Source: JAGNLA01 sp964639885
Lineage (GTDB): Bacteria > Caldisericota > Caldisericia > JAAYUI01
Assembly (NCBI GenBank): GCA_964639885.1
Contig: CAZXEH010000005.1
Span: 1 to 64,000, forward strand
Reading direction: 5' to 3'
Length of the DNA stretch: 64,000 nt
Shown: positions 60,340 through 64,000 of the stretch, one piece after another
Numbering within the stretch: position 1 is the first letter of the stretch
How the letters are laid out: each line of letters begins with the position of its first letter
The notes under the pieces: generated by a model
Databases searched by the model: none
What the model was told of the DNA's origin: nothing
What the model saw: the letters and a program-made list of their open reading frames with translations, nothing else
Made by a program: the position numbers and the translations under genes

Positions 60340-61229
60340 GGGCTTCATACGGTTCACTTCAACTGCTGGGTCTGAAGCCCGGCGGGTACCCGTTTTCACC
60401 ACGGGCAGTCTTCCTGCTCATCGGAGACGCCTGTGAAGGTGGATGCCTTTTTTGCCCGCAATCATCAGGCAGTCCCGAAAAGCTTTCAAGGGTCACCTGG
60501 CCTGAGGTTGAGGAAGCAGATGTTATTGGTGCAATCCTGAAAACCAAAATTGACCGCGTCTGCATCCAGGCCACAAGATCGCCTGCTACGAAACATGAAG
60601 TTTTGAGACTCCTGAAAAAGATTGGCGAAGCAACCATCGCCCCAATCTCGGTCTCGATGCACATTGAAACCTTCGAGGATGCACGTGAACTTCTGGAGGC
60701 TGGTGCAGCAAACGTAAGCATGGCACTTGACACGGCAACCGAGGAGCTGAGTCAGCAGATCAAACACAAACCGATACTGCAAACCATTGACCTCCTCATC
60801 AAAACCGCTTCACATTACCCTGGGCAGGTCACAACACACCTCATCGCCGGACTTGGAGAAACTCAGGAAGAGCTTGTTGAGCTTGCCAGAGTGCTGATAA
60901 GGGCAAACGTCTGTGTCTCGCTTTTCGCCTTCACACCCATTCCGGGAACACAGCTTGAAAATATTCAACAACCTGAGCTTTCCATCTACAGGCAGCTTCA
61001 GGCAGCACTGGCACTCATCAGAAAAGATCACGACTGGAAGATCACTTACAATCACGGATTTATCATCGATCTTGGCGATTATAAACCCCACCTCAAACAG
61101 TCCGACTTCCAGAACCCGGGCTGCCGTGGCTGCAACAGACCTTATTACAACGAAAAACCAGGCGGGATAATATACAACCACCCAAACCCTCCAGACATGG
61201 AACAGATCATCAAGGAGATAGGCTTATGA
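60336..61229 (+). CDS. Radical SAM protein, biotin-synthase-related type
   Basis: 297 residues. The radical SAM cluster motif is C33-x3-C37-x2-C40 (CEGGCLFC), followed by a TIM-barrel-type sequence (VSMHIETFEDARELLEAGA, THLIAGLGETQEEL, FTPIPGTQLEN). A second Cys pair near the C-terminus (NPGCRGCNRPYYNEKPGG) likely holds an auxiliary cluster. This resembles the biotin-synthase-related group that includes LipS-type lipoyl synthases, as I recall it. The assignment is tentative. The dihydrolipoyl dehydrogenase at 43638 shows that lipoate is relevant here. Confidence 0.75.
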   Translation: MRASYGSLQLLGLKPGGYPFSPRAVFLLIGDACEGGCLFCPQSSGSPEKLSRVTWPEVEEADVIGAILKTKIDRVCIQATRSPATKHEVLRLLKKIGEATIAPISVSMHIETFEDARELLEAGAANVSMALDTATEELSQQIKHKPILQTIDLLIKTASHYPGQVTTHLIAGLGETQEELVELARVLIRANVCVSLFAFTPIPGTQLENIQQPELSIYRQLQAALALIRKDHDWKITYNHGFIIDLGDYKPHLKQSDFQNPGCRGCNRPYYNEKPGGIIYNHPNPPDMEQIIKEIGL

Positions 61230-62431
61230 AGAGGCTTTCAGTCGTTTTCTGCATCGTGCTTGCTTTGGCAGGTCTTGCCGGTTGTGGTCAGCAAAAAGCG
61301 GACTTACCAAAACTTTCAATTGCTGTCAACTGGAAAACCCTGAAACAGTCAATCATTTACGCCTGTGTAAAGCCGCAGGCATGGAACATGCCACAAAAGC
61401 CTGGTCTTCCAAACCCTGAAATCAACATAAAAGAGATGTTCCCACCACTTTCAACCATCGATGCTCTGGCAGTTTCCGAAGGAACAGCCGGAAAAATCAA
61501 GTCAGTTTCAGACATCATCGAAAAGAGGAAGGATGAGTTCACAAACCTGGTCTTGGGGAGCCTTAAGTCCTGGGATCTGGCCAAACTTGCCGTCAGAGCC
61601 GACAACATCGCAAACATCATGCACGTTGACCAGCCATTCAGGGAAATCGTCATCCAGCCTGACCCAGTAATGCTCTGGGGGCTCAACCGTGTTTCAATTG
61701 ACGGTGACAAGGCAACAATCATAGTACCAACCTACATCGGCGATGACAATTTCGATTCAGCCTTCACAAACGCCCTCATTAATTTCGGAATGAAGGACAA
61801 AAACCCTGATACATCAAGGATTGATGAATTCTGCAAACGAAACAGTGCGTTCCTGCCAGCATGGGAGCAGTTCACCTGTGACCTCGCTTTTGCAATGTCC
61901 ACCTGGCTTTCCGGTACGGTTGAACCGGATTATCGTTCATTCATCCTCAAATCGTCACTCGAATTCGGTCACATCTTTACACCGCAAACCTCGCAGTGGG
62001 CAGGCAATTTTTACCAGTTCCTCGGAAACACAAACCTTCAGGAAGTCGTGGAAAACGCTCTCATCGACTGCGAAAACCCGCTCTACCAGAAGCTCTACGA
62101 CAGGCTCAAAAACTCTGCATGGATGGGGCTGACGGTAACCGACACAAAAGAAGGTGTGGCTGTAAACGTTTTTGGATCAGAAGAGGCCACAAACTCTGGA
62201 TTGCTCAAGGGTGACATCATCTTTGACATCGACTCCATGCCGATAAAAGCAGTCTGGAATGTACAAAACATCATGTACGACAAGGCACCGGGCGACGAAA
62301 TCATCATTAAAATAACCAGAGACGAAGATAAGGGCGATGCAAAATCGCTGACAAAACTGGGCTCCGAAAACGGAAAGATAATGCTTGCCTACAAACTCAA
62401 ACTTGTGGCAAAGCACAAACCTGCAATCTAG
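61226..62431 (+). CDS. Lipoprotein with C-terminal PDZ domain
   Basis: 401 residues. Lipobox GLAGC gives Cys at 20. The central 270 residues are unassigned and rich in aromatic residues. Residues about 300-400 form a PDZ domain (WMGLTVTDTKEGVAVNV, LKGDIIFDIDSMPIKAVWNV, PGDEIIIKITRDE). No protease motif is present, so it is a binding or scaffold lipoprotein and not a PDZ protease. Last gene of the operon begun at 56012. Convergent with the amidotransferase gene (stops overlap by four bases). Confidence 0.78.
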   Translation: MKRLSVVFCIVLALAGLAGCGQQKADLPKLSIAVNWKTLKQSIIYACVKPQAWNMPQKPGLPNPEINIKEMFPPLSTIDALAVSEGTAGKIKSVSDIIEKRKDEFTNLVLGSLKSWDLAKLAVRADNIANIMHVDQPFREIVIQPDPVMLWGLNRVSIDGDKATIIVPTYIGDDNFDSAFTNALINFGMKDKNPDTSRIDEFCKRNSAFLPAWEQFTCDLAFAMSTWLSGTVEPDYRSFILKSSLEFGHIFTPQTSQWAGNFYQFLGNTNLQEVVENALIDCENPLYQKLYDRLKNSAWMGLTVTDTKEGVAVNVFGSEEATNSGLLKGDIIFDIDSMPIKAVWNVQNIMYDKAPGDEIIIKITRDEDKGDAKSLTKLGSENGKIMLAYKLKLVAKHKPAI

Positions 62432-63132
62432 AACTTCACTTCCTCTGCAGTTTGAATTGTTGGAACTGAAAGACCAAGGAAATTCCTCATGATCACTTCA
62501 CCAAACCAGAAACCTGGCACAGGAAGTTCAGGGTGGAATTGTAAACCATAGATCGGTTTGGTCTTGTGACGGATGCCTGCAATTATCTCGTAAGATGTTC
62601 TGGTTTCGCCAAGCTTTACAAATCCTTCAGGCACCTTTGATATCGACCAGCTGTGTCGCACTGCAACGAGGAAGCCGGCCATTGGAACCGCTTTGAAAAC
62701 CGGATCCTGAGCGCTTGAAATAATTGGCAGAAATGTTGCGTTGCCTTGACCACCCTTGAAATCCATCCTTATCGTCTTGTCCCAGACGGTTGAAATCAAT
62801 TGATGGCCGTAGCAGATACCAAGCATTGGAATGTCCGATTCCTCGAGTACCTGTCTTGAAAGCGTTCTGAATCCTGCCGGGTCGCCAACATGATCGGGCG
62901 AACCAGAGAAAATTATTGTTTTATCGGTTTTTAGTACCTGATCGGCAGAAAAAACAGACTCACATGTTGTTGTCGGAATTTCTGAAAATTTGAACGGATG
63001 AAGCGGAATTCCCTGTCTTGTAACCCTTACCATCCTTATGGTTTCGGGATCGACAAGGTTTCTGACCGCAGAAACCAGAGAATTCAGATGACGAGTGCCA
63101 AAATCAACAATCAAAACTTTCTGTGAACCCAT
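62428..63132 (-). CDS. Class I glutamine amidotransferase-like protein
   Basis: 234 residues from ATG 63132. A longer TTG start at 63174 overlaps the promoter. Catalytic triad signs are clear: nucleophile in LGICYGHQLIS and His-Glu in GLQFHPELP, as in the GuaA amidotransferase domain, but no synthetase domain is attached. The N-terminal VLIVDFGTRHLNSLVSAVRN fits this group. It may supply ammonia to an unknown partner or act as a gamma-glutamyl hydrolase. A GATAAT -10 box ends seven bases before the ATG, so the mRNA should be leaderless. Confidence 0.88.
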   Translation of the reverse strand: MGSQKVLIVDFGTRHLNSLVSAVRNLVDPETIRMVRVTRQGIPLHPFKFSEIPTTTCESVFSADQVLKTDKTIIFSGSPDHVGDPAGFRTLSRQVLEESDIPMLGICYGHQLISTVWDKTIRMDFKGGQGNATFLPIISSAQDPVFKAVPMAGFLVAVRHSWSISKVPEGFVKLGETRTSYEIIAGIRHKTKPIYGLQFHPELPVPGFWFGEVIMRNFLGLSVPTIQTAEEVKF

Positions 63133-63139
63133 GTTTAAA

Positions 63140-63167
63140 ATTATCGGCGCTTTTAAAACCTGTTCAA
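63140..63167 (-). promoter_or_regulatory. Leaderless-type promoter of the amidotransferase gene
   Basis: Minus strand TTGAAC (63162-63167), a 16-base spacer, GATAAT (63140-63145) and seven bases to the ATG at 63132. Confidence 0.6.
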
Positions 63168-63240
63168 GTGGCAAAAATTAAGATATGGTCAATGATTGAA
63201 AAGGTTTTAAATTGTTTGATTTTATTACTTGTAAACAATA

Positions 63241-63263
63241 AGCCCCGACCATCGGTCGGGGCT
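63241..63263 (-). terminator. Rho-independent-type hairpin
   Basis: AGCCCCGACC (63241-63250) and its exact complement (63254-63263) with a 3-base loop, followed on the minus strand by TTATTGTTT. It ends the lipoprotein transcription unit entering from the right edge. Confidence 0.85.
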
Positions 63264-63283
63264 ATGTTTTGTTTGAATACTTT

Positions 63284-63814
63284 TTAAAGAATGAACTCTG
63301 CTTTGGTGTTTCCGAGGAAATCAAGTGAGTTGATCTCCATCTTCAATCCAGTGATGCTGAACTTTTCGTCACCGTCAACCTTGAAGAAGAACTCGCCCTT
63401 TAGTTCTTTGCCAGGTGCAAGTTTTTCGTTGAGCACACCATCGGCAAGCAGTTCGTTGTCGACCGTTTTGTCTGGTGCAATGTAGAGTTTTCCACCAGCA
63501 AGAACAGAGTTGTAATCAACTTCAGCAGTACCGTTGTTCTTTACCGTGTAGGTAACATGGACATAAACCTTGCCGGCTTCTTCGCCCATGGCAATTCCAC
63601 CAAGTGTCAGCTGTGGTTTAACCTCAGCTTTTGTGATCAGGTACTCAAGTTCACCAAACTTAACCGGCTGGTAGGCTGTCGGTTCTGTTTTCACCTCGCC
63701 ACCGGTTGTTGTTGTTCCACCGTCATCCTTTTTCGGCTCTTCCTTCTCACCGCAGGCAGCGACCATAAATGATACTGCAAGCACCAGAACAATCATCCAA
63801 ACAAATTTCTTCAT
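63284..63814 (-). CDS. Lipoprotein with DUF4352-like domain
   Basis: 176 residues. Lipobox MVAAC (Cys at about 21), a Lys/Asp/Thr-rich linker, then a single beta-sandwich domain (ITKAEVKPQLTLGG, VYVHVTYTVKNNGTAEVDY, KELKGEFFFKVDGDEKFSI) of the DUF4352 type. GGAGG precedes the ATG. The gene follows its paralogue by 17 bases and ends before the hairpin at 63241-63263. Confidence 0.82.
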   Translation of the reverse strand: MKKFVWMIVLVLAVSFMVAACGEKEEPKKDDGGTTTTGGEVKTEPTAYQPVKFGELEYLITKAEVKPQLTLGGIAMGEEAGKVYVHVTYTVKNNGTAEVDYNSVLAGGKLYIAPDKTVDNELLADGVLNEKLAPGKELKGEFFFKVDGDEKFSITGLKMEINSLDFLGNTKAEFIL

Positions 63815-63831
63815 CCAGTCCTCCTTGGAAT

Positions 63832-64000
63832 TTATTTCAAATCTATTGTGACCTTTGGCTGTTCCCTTACGCCAAGGTTCTCCAGAACCAGCTTCATTCC
63901 TTCAAACTTTAGGGTCATGTCACCGGTAACCTTGAAAAACACGTCGCCAGTCACTGTTTCATTCTTCTTTGCATCAACCTTATCCAATGCTCCTTCAACA
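63832..64000 (-). CDS. C-terminal part of a DUF4352-like lipoprotein (cut by the window edge)
   Basis: The last 55 codons of a gene whose start lies beyond the right edge. Its end (ALDKVDAKKNETVTGDVFFK, then VTGDMTLKFEGMKLVLENLG) parallels the corresponding part of the 63284-63814 product (KELKGEFFFKVDGDEKFSI), so the two are tandem paralogues in one operon. Confidence 0.7.
   Translation of the reverse strand, partial: VEGALDKVDAKKNETVTGDVFFKVTGDMTLKFEGMKLVLENLGVREQPKVTIDLK

Noticed and set aside
1..64000. CRISPR arrays, rRNA genes, transposase or phage genes
   Set aside because: No regularly spaced repeats, rRNA motifs, transposase or phage-type proteins were seen.

Overview
The window reads as chromosomal sequence from an uncultivated, probably anaerobic, peptide-using bacterium. 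Codon use is that of a mid-GC genome. The 100-N gap at 3944-4043 has identical 55-bp sequence on both sides, which marks a draft or metagenome assembly. Hints of lifestyle are four oligopeptide-binding proteins with their transporters, S-layer-homology-like segments, many lipoproteins together with lspA, five secreted proteins with copper-amine-oxidase N-terminal ('stalk') domains, a selenocysteine-containing SelD, methylglyoxal synthase and a radical SAM enzyme. The SpoIIIAA/Ycf45-like R3H ATPase, YtxH and DivIVA proteins are common in Firmicutes-like and related deep lineages. I cannot name the phylum from sequence alone.

Layout. 1-400: dispersed palindromic repeats. 402-9112: a lipoprotein, a small Cys-rich protein, a Pif1-like helicase with a WYL domain, two stalk-thioredoxin proteins (one split by the assembly gap), a Nif3-like protein, an ABC pair with a degenerate ATPase plus a PspC protein, mgsA, a DUF3795 protein, tRNA-Ala(CGC) and a small helical protein. 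9293-11691: a lipoprotein, lspA, a YggU protein and divIVA. 11738-26888: a large minus-strand peptide-transport cluster in the order SBP, SBP, OppB, OppC, OppD, OppF, SBP, DppB, DppC, SBP. 26978-32841: the wall and division run murD-ftsW-murG-murC-murB. 32979-35693: gamma-carbonic-anhydrase-like protein, AzgA-type permease and UPF0173 hydrolase. 35839-45005: a giant secreted protein, R3H ATPase, proS, a glycosyltransferase with an Arg/Gly-rich tail, and dihydrolipoyl dehydrogenase. 45187-47151: an AT-rich tract with a membrane-protein gene. 47152-54667: a propeller/stalk protein, then a minus-strand operon of two PEGA/propeller membrane proteins and selD. 54722-62431: two small membrane paralogues, a candidate structured RNA, and an operon DUF948-YtxH-AI-2E permease-HAD phosphatase-stalk protein-radical SAM-PDZ lipoprotein. 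62428-64000: a class I glutamine amidotransferase and two tandem paralogous lipoprotein genes.

Two things stand out. First, many first-of-operon genes have a sigma70-like promoter whose -10 box ends only 6 to 10 bases before the start codon, so their mRNAs should be leaderless or nearly so, while genes inside operons have Shine-Dalgarno sites. Second, the peptide transporter is unusually built: the OppD ATPase carries about 175 extra residues (a hydrophobic stretch plus a coiled coil), both OppC-type permeases carry about 170 to 190 extra extracytoplasmic residues, and the two large binding proteins begin with S-layer-homology-like modules. The selD gene reads through an in-frame UGA with a SECIS-like hairpin directly after it and would be truncated by standard annotation.
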